DNA of 64,000 nucleotides from an uncultured Microbacterium sp. (GCA_913774665.1 CAJYHN010000004.1:1-64000), one strand, 5' to 3'. Counted from the first letter of the stretch, positions 18,076-27,372 are shown. Program-made: numbers and translations. Notes: generated by a model not told the origin, from the letters alone.

Positions 18076-20942
18076 GAGTTCTTCGCCGGGGCCTTGCGCG
18101 TGGTCGTCGCCCGCGGGGCGGCGGTCTTGGCGGCCGTCGTCTTCGCTGTGGTCGTCTTCGCCGTGGTGGTCTTGGCTGCCGTCGACTTCGCCGCGGTGGT
18201 CTTCGCCGCGGTGGTCTTGGTTGCCGTCGACTTTGCGGCCGTCGTCTTCGCGGCGGCTGTCTTGGCGGGGGTCTTTCGCGCTGCGGTCTTCTTCGGCGCG
18301 GGACCCTTGGCGCGCTTGTCGGCGATCAGCTCGACGGCGCGCTCGAAAGTGATCGCCATCGCGTCTTCGCCGCGGGGAACCGTGGCGTTGGTCTCACCGT
18401 CGGTGACGTAGGGACCGAAACGACCGTCCTTGAGCTTGAGGGGCTTGCCGCTGACGGGGTCGGCGTCGAACTCCTTCAGCGCGCTCGAGGCACGGCGGGC
18501 GCCGTACTTCGGCTCGGCGTATTTCGCCAGAGCCTGCTCGAGCGTGATGTCGAAGATCTGCTTCTCGTCGTCGAGCGACCGGGAGTCGGTGCCCTTCTTG
18601 AGGTAGGGACCGAAGCGACCGTTCTGCGCGGTGATCTCCTCGCCCGAGGCGGGGTCGGTGCCCACGACGCGGGGAAGGGAGAGCAGCTGCAGGGCCGTAT
18701 CGAGATCGACGGTGTCGACGGACATCGACCGGAAGAGCGAGGCGGTCCGGGGCTTGGGAGCCGCCTCCTTCTTGGCCCCGCGCTTCTTGGGGGCCTCGAC
18801 GACCTCGCCCGTGGCCTGATCCACCTCTTCGGGTTCCTCGGCGTCGACCTCCTGCACGTAGGGGCCGAAGCGTCCGTCCTTCACGACGACGAGCTTGCCG
18901 TTCTCCGGGTTCTCGCCCAGCACCCGGTCGCCTGCGACGGGCGCGTCGATGAGCTCCTGCGCCTTGGCGGGGGTGAGTTCGTCGGGCGCGAGGTCCTCGG
19001 GGATGTTGACGATGCGCGGCTTGGCGTCGGGGGCGGCCGTGGGATCGGCCACCTCGAGGTACGGGCCGTATTTTCCGAAACGCAGCGTGGCGGTGTCGGT
19101 GATGCGCGTCGAGTTGAGCTCGCGCGCGTCGATCTCGCCGAGGTTGTCGACGATGTGGCGCAGGCCCACCTGCTTCTCGGAGCCGAAGTAGAACGACTTC
19201 AACCACTCGGTGCGGCGCTGCTCGCCACGCGCGATGGCGTCGAGGTCGTCTTCGAGAGCGGCGGTGAAGTCGTAGTCGACCAGGTCGGCGAAGTGCTCCT
19301 CGAGAAGGCGGACGACGCTGAACGCGAGCCAGCTGGGCACGAGGGCCTGACCGCGCTTGCTGACGTACCCCCGGTCGAGGATCACGCCGATGATGCTGGC
19401 GAAGGTCGACGGGCGACCGATCCCCTTCTCTTCGAGGGCCTTCACCAGGCTGGCCTCGGTGTACCGAGGCTTCGGAGAGGTGCTGTGCCCCTTGGGCTCG
19501 ACGTCGCTGACCGACAGCGCGTCGCCCACGGCGACCGCCGGCAGCGACTGGTCGGCGTCGTCGTCGTTGCGCTTCTCGTCGGCGCCTTCTTCGTAGGCCT
19601 CGAGGAACCCCTTGAAGGTGTAGACGGTTCCGGATGCCGTGAACTCGGCGACCTGGGCCCCGGCCTTCACCGTGAGGGTGACGGTCGTCGTCTCGTACTT
19701 GGCATCCGCCATCTGACTCGCGACGGTGCGCTTCCAGATCAGGTCGTACAGCTTCTGCTCGTCGCGATCGAGCGAGGACGCGAGCGACGCGGGCGTGCGG
19801 AAGGTCTCGCCGGACGGGCGGATGGCCTCGTGCGCTTCCTGCGCGTTCTTCGACTTGCTCTTGTAGACGCGCGGGTTCGCGGGAACGGCCTTGTCGCCGT
19901 ACAGAGCGACGGCCTGAGCACGCGCAGCCGAGATGGCCTGACCCGAGAGGGCGACCGAGTCGGTACGCATGTAGGTGATGAAGCCCTTTTCGTAGAGACG
20001 CTGGGCCACGCCCATGGCGTGCTTCGCGCTCATCGAGAGTTTGCGGCCGGCCTCCTGCTGCATCGTGGAGGTCGTGAAGGGGGCGCGCGGACTGCGCGTG
20101 CCGGGCTTCGCCTCGACCTTGGCGACCGTCGCCGTGCCGGCGGCGGTGATCGCGTCGGCGAGTGCGCGTGCCTGCGCCTCGTCGAGGACCACGACGGCCT
20201 TCTTCAGCTGGCCGTTGTCGTCGTAGTCGCCACCGCGCGCGATGGGCGCGCCGTCGAGTCGGTTCAACCGCGTGGTGAACGAGGAGCCGGACTGCGATGC
20301 GAGCGCCTCGACGTCCCAGTAAGAAGCCGAGACGAAGGCCATCCGCTCGCGCTCGCGCTCGACGACCATGCGGGTGGCCGCGGACTGCACGCGACCGGCA
20401 CTGAGCGCCGTGCCCTCACGGCCCGAGCCGACCTTGCGCCACAGCACCGGCGAGACATCCCAGCCGTAGAGCCGGTCGAGCACGCGGCGCGTCTCCTGCG
20501 CATCGACGAGCGAGACGTCGAGTTCGCGGGTGTGCTCGGCGGCCTCTTTGATGGCGTCCTTGGTGATCTCGTGGAAGATCATGCGACGCACGGGGACCTT
20601 GGGCTTGAGGACCTCGAGGAGGTGCCACGCGATGGCTTCGCCCTCGCGGTCACCATCAGTGGCGAGCAGGACTTCGTCGGCGCCCTTGAGAGCCCGCTTG
20701 AGCTCAGCCACCGTCTTGGTCTTGCGGTCGTTGACGACGTAGAAGGGGTCGAAGTCGTTCTCGACGTCGATGGAGTACTTGCCGTACGCCGCCTTCTTGT
20801 CGGCCGGGATCTCTTTCTTCGACGCGAGGTCGCGAATGTGACCGACCGAGCTGAGCACCTCGTAGTCGTCGCCGAGGTATCCCTGGATCGACTTCATCTT
20901 CGTCGGGGACTCGACGATGACGAGCTTCTTTCCGTTTGCCAC
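18072..20942 (-). CDS. topA: DNA topoisomerase I with Lys-rich C-terminal tail
   Basis: 956 residues from the GTG at 20942, preceded by AAAGGA. The TOPRIM domain (KKLVIVESPTKMKSIQGYLG; TDGDREGEAIAWHL), the active-site Tyr in FITYMRTDSV, and repeated C-terminal TopoI domains (GRFGPYV/L...) are all visible. It relaxes negative supercoils. The last ~70 residues are a low-complexity tail of KTTAAK/KSTAAK repeats, like histone H1 tails, that in actinobacterial TopA aids processive DNA binding. An upstream in-frame ATG exists but would add residues before the conserved N-terminus. Confidence 0.97.
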   Translation of the reverse strand: MANGKKLVIVESPTKMKSIQGYLGDDYEVLSSVGHIRDLASKKEIPADKKAAYGKYSIDVENDFDPFYVVNDRKTKTVAELKRALKGADEVLLATDGDREGEAIAWHLLEVLKPKVPVRRMIFHEITKDAIKEAAEHTRELDVSLVDAQETRRVLDRLYGWDVSPVLWRKVGSGREGTALSAGRVQSAATRMVVERERERMAFVSASYWDVEALASQSGSSFTTRLNRLDGAPIARGGDYDDNGQLKKAVVVLDEAQARALADAITAAGTATVAKVEAKPGTRSPRAPFTTSTMQQEAGRKLSMSAKHAMGVAQRLYEKGFITYMRTDSVALSGQAISAARAQAVALYGDKAVPANPRVYKSKSKNAQEAHEAIRPSGETFRTPASLASSLDRDEQKLYDLIWKRTVASQMADAKYETTTVTLTVKAGAQVAEFTASGTVYTFKGFLEAYEEGADEKRNDDDADQSLPAVAVGDALSVSDVEPKGHSTSPKPRYTEASLVKALEEKGIGRPSTFASIIGVILDRGYVSKRGQALVPSWLAFSVVRLLEEHFADLVDYDFTAALEDDLDAIARGEQRRTEWLKSFYFGSEKQVGLRHIVDNLGEIDARELNSTRITDTATLRFGKYGPYLEVADPTAAPDAKPRIVNIPEDLAPDELTPAKAQELIDAPVAGDRVLGENPENGKLVVVKDGRFGPYVQEVDAEEPEEVDQATGEVVEAPKKRGAKKEAAPKPRTASLFRSMSVDTVDLDTALQLLSLPRVVGTDPASGEEITAQNGRFGPYLKKGTDSRSLDDEKQIFDITLEQALAKYAEPKYGARRASSALKEFDADPVSGKPLKLKDGRFGPYVTDGETNATVPRGEDAMAITFERAVELIADKRAKGPAPKKTAARKTPAKTAAAKTTAAKSTATKTTAAKTTAAKSTAAKTTTAKTTTAKTTAAKTAAPRATTTRKAPAKNS
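18078..18292 (-). repeat. Degenerate tandem repeat encoding the TopA Lys tail
   Basis: About 14 tandem 15-nt units (consensus GTCGTCTTCGCGGCG on the plus strand) encode K-T/S-T-A-A pentapeptides. Units differ at third positions. The array is a likely spot for slippage and for length variation between strains. Confidence 0.7.
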
Positions 20943-21002
20943 TGGGGTCCTTTCGTCGATGCACACCATACACACGCCTCCCTGTTCGGGTTCCGGGAGG
21001 TC

Positions 21003-21332
21003 TCACGGGCTCGATCGTTCGGGGGGTCCGGCCCGCGAGCGCGCATCGAATGAAATCCCACCGTACGCCCCGCCGACGGTGACGGTGGCGACCAAGCCCT
21101 CGACATCGCACTCTCGTAGGATCGCCTCCCCCGCCTCGGCGACCCGCGCTGCCTCGTCACACGGCACCCCCGACACCGCTCCGCTGGCGGCATCCGCGGC
21201 GGCCAGGGCCGCGGCATCCGCGATCCCCGCCAGTCGCTCGGCGGCGACGGCGGCACCGCCGACGACGGCCAGGGCGACCGCGAGACCGGCGATCACCGAG
21301 ACCACTCCGAGGGTCGACACGCTCGCGGGCAT
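21003..21332 (-). CDS. TadE-like small pilus-locus protein (Rv3654c-type)
   Basis: 109 residues: one N-terminal membrane helix (VSVIAGLAVALAVVGGAAVA) followed by an Ala-rich helix and a small domain with two Cys. This matches the 'helicase/secretion neighbourhood TadE-like' family that ends actinobacterial Tad loci. Start and upstream TadE stop overlap as TGATG. It probably acts as a minor pilin or assembly factor at the membrane. Confidence 0.75.
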   Translation of the reverse strand: MPASVSTLGVVSVIAGLAVALAVVGGAAVAAERLAGIADAAALAAADAASGAVSGVPCDEAARVAEAGEAILRECDVEGLVATVTVGGAYGGISFDARSRAGPPERSSP

Positions 21333-21655
21333 CAGCGCCCTCCGTCGAGGGCGCAGGCGCGCGTCGAGACCGGAGGGAGGGGCAGTCCCATCGGTACGCG
21401 AGCAGACGCTCGGACGCAGACCACTCCGCCGCCGCGGTCCACCGACGCGGTCGCCCCCATCTCCGCCAGCCGCTGCAGGGCGGCTTCATCGCCCCTTCCG
21501 AGCAGACGCGCGGCCTCGGTGGTGAGCTGTTGCACTCTCATCGTGGTCGCGAACGACGCGAGGACGCCGGCCCCGAGGACGAGGACGATCAGGACAGCGG
21601 GCAGAGCCACCGCGAACTCCGCCGTGACCGCCCCGCGATCCCCCAGCCGTCTCAC
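21332..21655 (-). CDS. tadE: TadE-family minor pilin
   Basis: 107 residues starting with GTG. The N-terminus RGAVTAEFAVALPAVLIVLV is a class III pilin-type motif with the conserved Glu after TA and a following hydrophobic stretch, as in TadE pseudopilins processed by a prepilin peptidase. The C-terminal part has two Cys. The start overlaps the previous stop as GTGA. Confidence 0.85.
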   Translation of the reverse strand: MRRLGDRGAVTAEFAVALPAVLIVLVLGAGVLASFATTMRVQQLTTEAARLLGRGDEAALQRLAEMGATASVDRGGGVVCVRASARVPMGLPLPPVSTRACALDGGR

Positions 21656-21885
21656 TGGACGGTCAGGGCGCGACGCACGAGATCGGTCAGGATCTCCCGC
21701 ACCTCGTCGCTGCGCATGATCATCACGAGAAGGCCCGCGAAGGCGACGGCCGCCATGGTCGCGATGGCGTACTCGGCGGTCGCCGCGCCTCGCTCGTCGA
21801 GGAACAGGGCGCTCGCGCGTGCGCGGGTCACGGGCGGCAGATCGACGGGGCCGCGGTTCGAGACGGGTCGAGGGAATCGGATCAT
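21652..21885 (-). CDS. DUF4244 Flp-type major pilin candidate
   Basis: 77 residues. The segment DERGAATAEYAIATMAAVAFAGLLVMIM carries the Glu-Tyr pair of Flp pilins directly before a hydrophobic helix, and a short charged tail follows. DUF4244 proteins occupy the pilin position in actinobacterial Tad clusters, so this is the likely pilus subunit. The ATG is 34 bp after the TadB-like stop. Confidence 0.85.
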   Translation of the reverse strand: MIRFPRPVSNRGPVDLPPVTRARASALFLDERGAATAEYAIATMAAVAFAGLLVMIMRSDEVREILTDLVRRALTVQ

Positions 21886-21919
21886 GGAACTACTCCTTCT
21901 TCTTCAGGGACGGTCGGGG

Positions 21920-22828
21920 TCACGGCAGCGCCGTGGAGCGGAGGACGGCGAGCGCGGCAGGGACGACGGCGATGAGCAGGAACGCCGGCAGCGTGCAGAG
22001 CCCGAGCGGCACGAGCAAGCGCGTGGAGAGTCTCGCCGCAGCCACCCGACCGTCGGTTCGGGCCCGGTATCGCGCGATCCACGCGTCCCCCCGCAGGAGT
22101 TCGGCCGCGGGTACCCCCGCTCGGGTCGCGAGATCCAGCGTCTCGGCGACGGCGGTACGACTCATCGTGCCGACGCCCAGACCTTCGATCAGTCCGCGTG
22201 CCCGGTCGATCGACACTCCGGCCGAGAGGGCGACCGCCCAGAGCTCGGCCTCGAGTCCCGGGATCACCGGCGGCGGCTGGGCCCGGCGCGATAGCCTGCG
22301 CATCCAGACGGACGATGCGCCCATCAGGCCGAGCCCGAGGGCGAGACATCCTCGCCCGAGCGGATCCTGGAGCAGGACGCCGACGGGGTCGAAGCCGAGA
22401 AGACCGCCCAGAGGGATGCCGACGAGGGGAAGCCACCCGAGCAGCCGGGCTGTGGCGATCGGCTCCGCGAGGGCGACGCGGACGTCGGCCGAGACCTCCA
22501 CCGCGTCACGAAGGGCGCCCACGACCGAGCGCAGGGCGTCGGACAGGGGCGCTCCCGTGGCCACGGCCACGCTCCAGATCGCGGCGGTCCCGGTCCACGA
22601 CTCCCCCGCCGCCCGGAGGACGGCCCCGACATCCGCCCCACGGGCGGCGGCGGCTGCTGCCGCTTTCAGCGTGGGGTCTTCCCCCTCCGCCAGGTATTCC
22701 CACGCCTGCGACGGGGCTGTTCCACCGGAAAGGAGGACGGCGAGGCGGAGAACCGTCTCGATCGGATCAGCGGCACGGGGACCACGCCGCGTAGGACGTA
22801 CCGGCGTCCGCGCGGCGCGAGCGCTCAC
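21920..22828 (-). CDS. tadB: TadB/TadC-like type II secretion F-domain protein
   Basis: 302 residues from a GTG that overlaps the ATPase stop. Two halves are apparent: an N-terminal F-domain helix bundle, three membrane segments (LLGWLPLVGIPLGGLLGFDPV; CLALGLGLMGASSVW; LLVPLGLCTLPAFLLIAVVP), and a second F-type bundle (AVALSAGVSIDRARGLIEGL). It is the polytopic platform protein of the Tad pilus. Mycobacterial loci have two genes (Rv3658c and Rv3657c) at this position; here a single protein seems to do both jobs. Confidence 0.8.
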   Translation of the reverse strand: MSARAARTPVRPTRRGPRAADPIETVLRLAVLLSGGTAPSQAWEYLAEGEDPTLKAAAAAAARGADVGAVLRAAGESWTGTAAIWSVAVATGAPLSDALRSVVGALRDAVEVSADVRVALAEPIATARLLGWLPLVGIPLGGLLGFDPVGVLLQDPLGRGCLALGLGLMGASSVWMRRLSRRAQPPPVIPGLEAELWAVALSAGVSIDRARGLIEGLGVGTMSRTAVAETLDLATRAGVPAAELLRGDAWIARYRARTDGRVAAARLSTRLLVPLGLCTLPAFLLIAVVPAALAVLRSTALP

Positions 22829-23805
22829 GTCCACTTCTCCGGCTCGATCCGAAGGCGCCCGTCGTGGATGACGGGCCGTCCCCACCCGGTGACGCGACGG
22901 CGACCGGCGAGCCGTTCGACGAACACAACGGCGTCGATGGCGCCGGCACTCTGCCGCGCGCAGGTCTCGGCATCCATCCCGGCGAGCGCCGCCAGGGCTT
23001 CCAGCCGCGCCGAGACATCGACGAGGCTGTTCGCGTGGAGCGTTCCCGCTCCCCCGTCGTGCCCGGTGTTCAACGCCATCAGGAGTTCGCGGATCTCTTC
23101 CCCTCGACACTCGCCCAGCACCAGCCGGTCGGGACGCATGCGCAGGGCCTCTCTGACCAACCGGGAGAGGGAGATGCCGCCGGCTCCCTCGATGTTGGCC
23201 TGTCGCGCCTCGAGCGCGACGTGATGCGGGTGATCGGGACGCAACTCCGCCACCTCTTCGATCGTGACGATGCGCTCGGTCGAGGACACCCGCGACAGCA
23301 GAGCCGCCAGGAGCGTGGTCTTGCCCGCGCCCGTCGCGCCGGCGATGAGGATGTTCTCGCGTCGATCGACGAGGCGTTCGAGCCTGTCCCGCTGGCGCGC
23401 TGAGAACATGCCCGCGCGCTGGAGAGCCTGCAGGTCCGGCCGCGCGAACGCCGGCACACGGACGGAGATACTCGTGCCGCTCGCGGCCACGGGGGCGAGC
23501 ACGGCGTGCACCCGCACGCCGCGATCGAGCCGGACGTCGACGCAGGGCGTGGCATCGTCCAGGTGCCGCCCGCCGAGCGCGATCAGGCGGACCGCAAGGC
23601 GGCGAACCTCCGTCTCGGACGCCCGCCACGAAGGCACATGCTCGATGCCGTCACCGCGATCGACGAAGAGCCCCCGATCGCCGTTGACGAAGAGATCGGT
23701 CACGAGCGGGTCGTCGAGGAACGGACGCAGGAACTCCACCGCCGGGTCGAGTGCGTCGACCGTCGCGGGGTCGAGGCCGCTGCGGGGCGGGGCGAGGGAG
23801 GTCAC
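22825..23805 (-). CDS. tadA: TadA-type secretion ATPase
   Basis: 326 residues from a GTG at 23805; an in-frame start at 23850 would add 15 residues. Walker A IAGATGAGKTT, an Asp box near TIEEVAELRPDHPHHV, and Walker B/His box LVLGECRGEE identify the CpaF/TadA hexameric ATPase that powers pilus assembly. TACGGT lies 6 nt before the GTG, which together with the absence of a ribosome site suggests a leaderless start. No cpaE-like gene precedes it, unlike many Tad loci. Confidence 0.88.
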   Translation of the reverse strand: MTSLAPPRSGLDPATVDALDPAVEFLRPFLDDPLVTDLFVNGDRGLFVDRGDGIEHVPSWRASETEVRRLAVRLIALGGRHLDDATPCVDVRLDRGVRVHAVLAPVAASGTSISVRVPAFARPDLQALQRAGMFSARQRDRLERLVDRRENILIAGATGAGKTTLLAALLSRVSSTERIVTIEEVAELRPDHPHHVALEARQANIEGAGGISLSRLVREALRMRPDRLVLGECRGEEIRELLMALNTGHDGGAGTLHANSLVDVSARLEALAALAGMDAETCARQSAGAIDAVVFVERLAGRRRVTGWGRPVIHDGRLRIEPEKWT

Positions 23806-24247
23806 GACGACGACCGTAGGGTCGTGCCGGATCGATCCGCGGGCCCGCAAAGGCGATCCGTGGATTCGCCGCGAAGATTTCCCTCTGTGGAGGAGCGAGC
23901 GACGAGAACGTCGCGCGAATCGTCATCGGGGAGGAAACTCCGCCGGAAAAAGAAGGGGGCGGCATCCCTACAGTGGGGGGCGAGGGATGCCGCCACGCGC
24001 CGGGGAAAAATTGGGGGGCTCCCCCCGACGCGAGTGCCGGAAGCGATGTTCGGGCGTTAGCTAGAGTACGCGTGCAGATGAGTCCGGCCAACTCAACCGG
24101 TCTATTCATTGCGATATATCACCTGTTTCCCACCGTCGGAGATCCCAACTATCGGAGGTGGCCGGTGTCGGAGGGGGTCGCTAGCGTGACCGGGGTGAGG
24201 ACGCCGTGCGCAGGTGCGCGGGTCCGTGAACGCGAAGGAGCGCCGCG
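23806..24247. other. Non-coding region between divergent tadA and acs
   Basis: About 440 bp with no convincing gene. It holds a perfect 12-bp inverted repeat (23958-23969 / 23983-23994, built around GGCATCC/GGATGCC), a G6-CT-C6 stretch near 24013-24026, unusual A-runs (GAAAAAG, GAAAAATT), and an AT-rich palindrome GCGATATATCAC near 24111. It must contain the promoters for both genes and may hold a structured leader or small RNA. Confidence 0.5.
23958..23994. repeat. 12-bp perfect inverted repeat upstream of tadA
   Basis: GGCGGCATCCCT and AGGGATGCCGCC flank a 13-nt loop that is G-rich on the plus strand. There is no gene ending nearby, so it is not an obvious terminator. Confidence 0.7.
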
Positions 24248-26215
24248 ATGAGCAGCCAGATCGACCACCTCCTCAACGAGACCCGCCGGTTCGCACCGTC
24301 GGCCGAGTTCTCCGCCCAGGCCGTCGCCCAGCGCGACCTCTACGAGCGCGCGGCGTCGGACCGTGAGGGTTTCTGGGCCGACCAGGCCCGCGAACTGCAC
24401 TGGCACAAGCCCTTCACCCAGGTGCTGGACTGGTCCACTCCCCCGTTCGCCGAGTGGTTCGCCGACGGAGAGCTCAACGTCGCCTACAACTGCCTCGACC
24501 GGCACGTCGAAGCCGGCAACGGCGACCGCATCGCTCTGCGCTGGGAGGGCGAGCCCGGCGATCAGCGCAACGTCACCTACGCCGAACTCACCGCCGAAGT
24601 GAAGCGCCTGGCGAACGTCCTCACCGAACTCGGCATCGAGCGCGGCGACCGCGTCGCCCTCTACCTGCCGATGATCCCCGAGGCGATCGCCTCGATGCTC
24701 GCCGTCGCACGCATCGGCGCCGTGCATTCCGTCGTGTTCGGGGGGTTCTCGGCCGACAGCCTGCGCGCGCGCATCGACGACGCCGGTGCGAAGCTGGTCA
24801 TCACCGCCGACGGCGGCTGGCGCAAGGGCAAGGTCTCGCCCCTCAAACCGGCGGTCGACCAGGCACTCGCCGACCGCGACGGCTCCGGCGAGCAAGAGAC
24901 CGTCGAGCACGTGCTCGTCGTCAAGCGCGGCGGCAACGAGGTCGACTGGGCTGACGGCCGCGACCTCTGGTGGCACGACGTGGTTCCGCAGGCGTCCGCG
25001 GAACACGAGGCCGAAGCCTTCCCCGCCGAGACCCCTCTCTTCATCCTCTACACCTCGGGCACCACGGGGAAGCCGAAGGGCATCCTGCACACCTCGGGCG
25101 GTTATCTGACCCAGGCCGCGTTCACCAACCGCGTCGTCCACGACGTGCACCCCGAAACGGACGTGTACTGGTGCACCGCCGACATCGGCTGGATCACCGG
25201 TCACTCCTACGTCACCTACGGCCCCTTGGCCAACGGTGCCACGCAGCTGCTCTACGAGGGCACCCCCGATACTCCGCACCCCGGCCGGTGGTGGGAGCTC
25301 ATCGAGAAGCACGGCGTGACCATCTTCTATACGGCGCCGACCGCGATCCGCTCGTTCATGAAGATCGGGCGCGACGTGCCGCAGAAATTCGACCTGTCGT
25401 CGCTGCGCCTGCTCGGTTCGGTGGGCGAGCCCATCAACCCCGAAGCCTGGATCTGGTATCGCGAGATCATCGGCGCCGACGAGGCCCCCATCGTCGACAC
25501 GTGGTGGCAGACCGAGACGGGGGCGATGATGATCTCGGCCCTGCCCGGCGTCACCGAGACGAAGCCCGGCTCGGCCCAGGTCCCCATCCCGGGAATCTCG
25601 ATCGCCGTCGTCGACGAGCAGGGCGAACCGGTCGGCAACGGTAGTGGCGGCCTTCTCGTGGTCACCGAACCGTGGCCGAGCATGTTGCGCGGCATCTGGG
25701 GCGATCCCGACCGGTACCGCGAGACCTACTGGGAGAAGTTCGCCGACAAGGGCTATTACTTCGCCGGCGACGGCGCCCGCCTCGACGACGACGGAGACGT
25801 CTGGCTGCTCGGCCGCGTCGACGACGTCATGAACGTCTCGGGCCACCGCCTCTCGACCGCAGAGATCGAGTCCGCCCTCGTCGGCCACGAGGGGGTCGCG
25901 GAGGCCGCCGTCGTCGGGGCGAGCGACGAGACCACCGGACAGGCCGTCGTCGCTTTCGTCATCATCAAGAGCCGCTACCTCAAGGAGCACCCCGTCGAGG
26001 GTCTGGGCGACGAACTGCGCACCTGGGTCGGACAGCAGATCGGCCCGATCGCCCGTCCCCGCGATGTCTACATCGTCGGCGAGCTGCCGAAGACCCGCTC
26101 GGGCAAGATCATGCGCCGCCTCCTCCGCGACGTCGCCGAGGGCCGCGAGGTCGGAGACACCACCACCCTGGCCGATACCGCCGTCATGAGCGTGATCAGC
26201 GCCCAGGTGAAGTGA
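24248..26215 (+). CDS. acs: Acetyl-CoA synthetase
   Basis: 655 residues, the standard Acs length. Motifs in order: the AMP-forming P-loop YTSGTTGKPKGI, TWWQTETGAMMIS, the hinge region around FAGDGARLDDDGDVWLLGR, and PKTRSGKIMRR with the C-terminal Lys that is acetylated to switch the enzyme off. It activates acetate to acetyl-CoA via acetyl-AMP, allowing growth on acetate and reuse of overflow acetate. GAAGGAG precedes the ATG. It is divergent from the Tad genes, as in mycobacteria. Confidence 0.97.
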   Translation: MSSQIDHLLNETRRFAPSAEFSAQAVAQRDLYERAASDREGFWADQARELHWHKPFTQVLDWSTPPFAEWFADGELNVAYNCLDRHVEAGNGDRIALRWEGEPGDQRNVTYAELTAEVKRLANVLTELGIERGDRVALYLPMIPEAIASMLAVARIGAVHSVVFGGFSADSLRARIDDAGAKLVITADGGWRKGKVSPLKPAVDQALADRDGSGEQETVEHVLVVKRGGNEVDWADGRDLWWHDVVPQASAEHEAEAFPAETPLFILYTSGTTGKPKGILHTSGGYLTQAAFTNRVVHDVHPETDVYWCTADIGWITGHSYVTYGPLANGATQLLYEGTPDTPHPGRWWELIEKHGVTIFYTAPTAIRSFMKIGRDVPQKFDLSSLRLLGSVGEPINPEAWIWYREIIGADEAPIVDTWWQTETGAMMISALPGVTETKPGSAQVPIPGISIAVVDEQGEPVGNGSGGLLVVTEPWPSMLRGIWGDPDRYRETYWEKFADKGYYFAGDGARLDDDGDVWLLGRVDDVMNVSGHRLSTAEIESALVGHEGVAEAAVVGASDETTGQAVVAFVIIKSRYLKEHPVEGLGDELRTWVGQQIGPIARPRDVYIVGELPKTRSGKIMRRLLRDVAEGREVGDTTTLADTAVMSVISAQVK

Positions 26216-26515
26216 GACCGGATTCCGGATGCCAAGGGCGGGGAGAAGCGCAGGAGGCGTCCTGCGTTGCACGAGCCCAGGGGGAGGAACAGACGCGGTC
26301 GATGCAGACGGTGCTCGCCGGGTGCGCCGAGGTGGTTCTCCGAACGGCTTCGGCCCATCCCCGTCAGCGTGGCGAGCTCGCCCGACAGTTCCTCGGCCAC
26401 ATTCGACAGCTTTCGGGCTCGTACCAATTGCCCGGCGATAGCGAGCAGCATCTGCGCGGCGTCATCCATGCGAGTCCTTCCCCCCGGTGATCGACTCGCC
26501 CACGCTGCTAGCGAA
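26216..26515. other. Intergenic region after acs
   Basis: 300 bp lying between two converging genes. On the minus strand an ATG at 26469 opens a frame whose first ~35 residues (MDDAAQMLLAIAGQLVRARK) look like an amphipathic helix of a small regulator, but the remainder is compositionally unlike protein and runs into acs. It could be a decayed regulator gene; I see no intact gene or clear terminator. Confidence 0.3.
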
Positions 26516-27238
26516 TCAGCGCCCCCGCAACGAGACCGATCGCTGTATCGTGCGTTCGGCCCACGGGATGACGAGCATGGCTCCTCCCGCCCGCACCGCC
26601 GGGTACACCCCCGCCACCCAGACAATGGATGCCAGGGCGTCCCCGGCGAAGTGAACGCCGATAACGACGACAGACACCGACATTCCGACGACCAGGACGA
26701 CGCCCACGACGATTCCGAGCGCCCGCCAGCGCGTCGTCCACAGGGCGCAAGTCAAAACTGCCGCGAAGGCTGCCGTGAACGCCACGTGACCGCTCGGGAA
26801 CGAGGGGTCGGCCGTCGCACCGACGGCCTGGGTCATGGCCTCGGACATCCCCGGGCGCGGTCGAGCGACGACGAGCTTCGCGGCCTCCGCGAGGCCCCAG
26901 GTCACGGCGACTCCGCCGAAGAACGCGACCGCGACCTGCCACCGTCGCGCCAGCAGACCGGCCGCGACCGTGGCGACGATCATGATGCCCGCGGCAGGTA
27001 GGGGCTTGAGCGAGCGGTAGAACGCCTCGGCCGCCTGGGTGAGGAGCCTCGCGTGAAGGTGGTGCACCGCGTCGGAGAAAGCCACATCGAGCGGAACGAA
27101 CCGCAGCAGGAGTCCGACCGCGATCACGGCGACCACGGTGCCGACGGCGACCACGAGAGGGCGTCGTAGCGAGGACGAGGGAGCGAGGAGGGCGTTCTCG
27201 GGAGACGTCAGCCCGCCCACGCCGGAAGAGGAGGTCAC
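26516..27238 (-). CDS. PAP2-family membrane phosphatase
   Basis: 240 residues with six hydrophobic segments. The three phosphatase motifs are present: KLVVARPRP, FPSGH, and GVHFAGD (the last lacking the usual upstream Arg spacing but with the His-x3-Asp). Such enzymes dephosphorylate lipid phosphates such as undecaprenyl or phosphatidylglycerol phosphate on the outer membrane face. It stands alone, transcribed toward acs. Confidence 0.85.
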   Translation of the reverse strand: MTSSSGVGGLTSPENALLAPSSSLRRPLVVAVGTVVAVIAVGLLLRFVPLDVAFSDAVHHLHARLLTQAAEAFYRSLKPLPAAGIMIVATVAAGLLARRWQVAVAFFGGVAVTWGLAEAAKLVVARPRPGMSEAMTQAVGATADPSFPSGHVAFTAAFAAVLTCALWTTRWRALGIVVGVVLVVGMSVSVVVIGVHFAGDALASIVWVAGVYPAVRAGGAMLVIPWAERTIQRSVSLRGR

Positions 27239-27300
27239 GGGGGCATCCTGCTCCCGTCCACTTCTGAATCAGCCGAGACTCCGTCGCGGCCGAGAACGAC

Positions 27301-27336
27301 GGAAGGGACGCCCCGAGCAACCGGAGCGTCCCTTCC
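27301..27336 (-). terminator. Terminator of the ridA-DUF4177 unit
   Basis: A perfect 10-bp stem (GGAAGGGACG / CGTCCCTTCC) with a 16-nt loop lies 37 bp beyond the ridA stop on the minus strand. A weak pyrimidine tract follows. Confidence 0.6.
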
Positions 27337-27372
27337 GCGTGGAGGCCGGGGTGCCGGCATCCGGGATCGTCG

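Noticed and set aside
18078-18292. Regular short repeats resembling a CRISPR or satellite array
   Set aside because: The units are in frame with topA and encode the known type of Lys/Ala/Thr tail; there are no spacers.
24105-24126. Possible CRP/GlxR site upstream of acs (GCGATATATCAC)
   Set aside because: The half-sites are only 4 bp apart instead of the 6 bp of the TGTGA-N6-TCACA consensus.
26255-26469. Minus-strand frame starting MDDAAQMLLAIAGQLVRARK as a MarR-type gene
   Set aside because: Only the first helix looks real; the rest is not protein-like and runs into acs. Mentioned only as a possible remnant.
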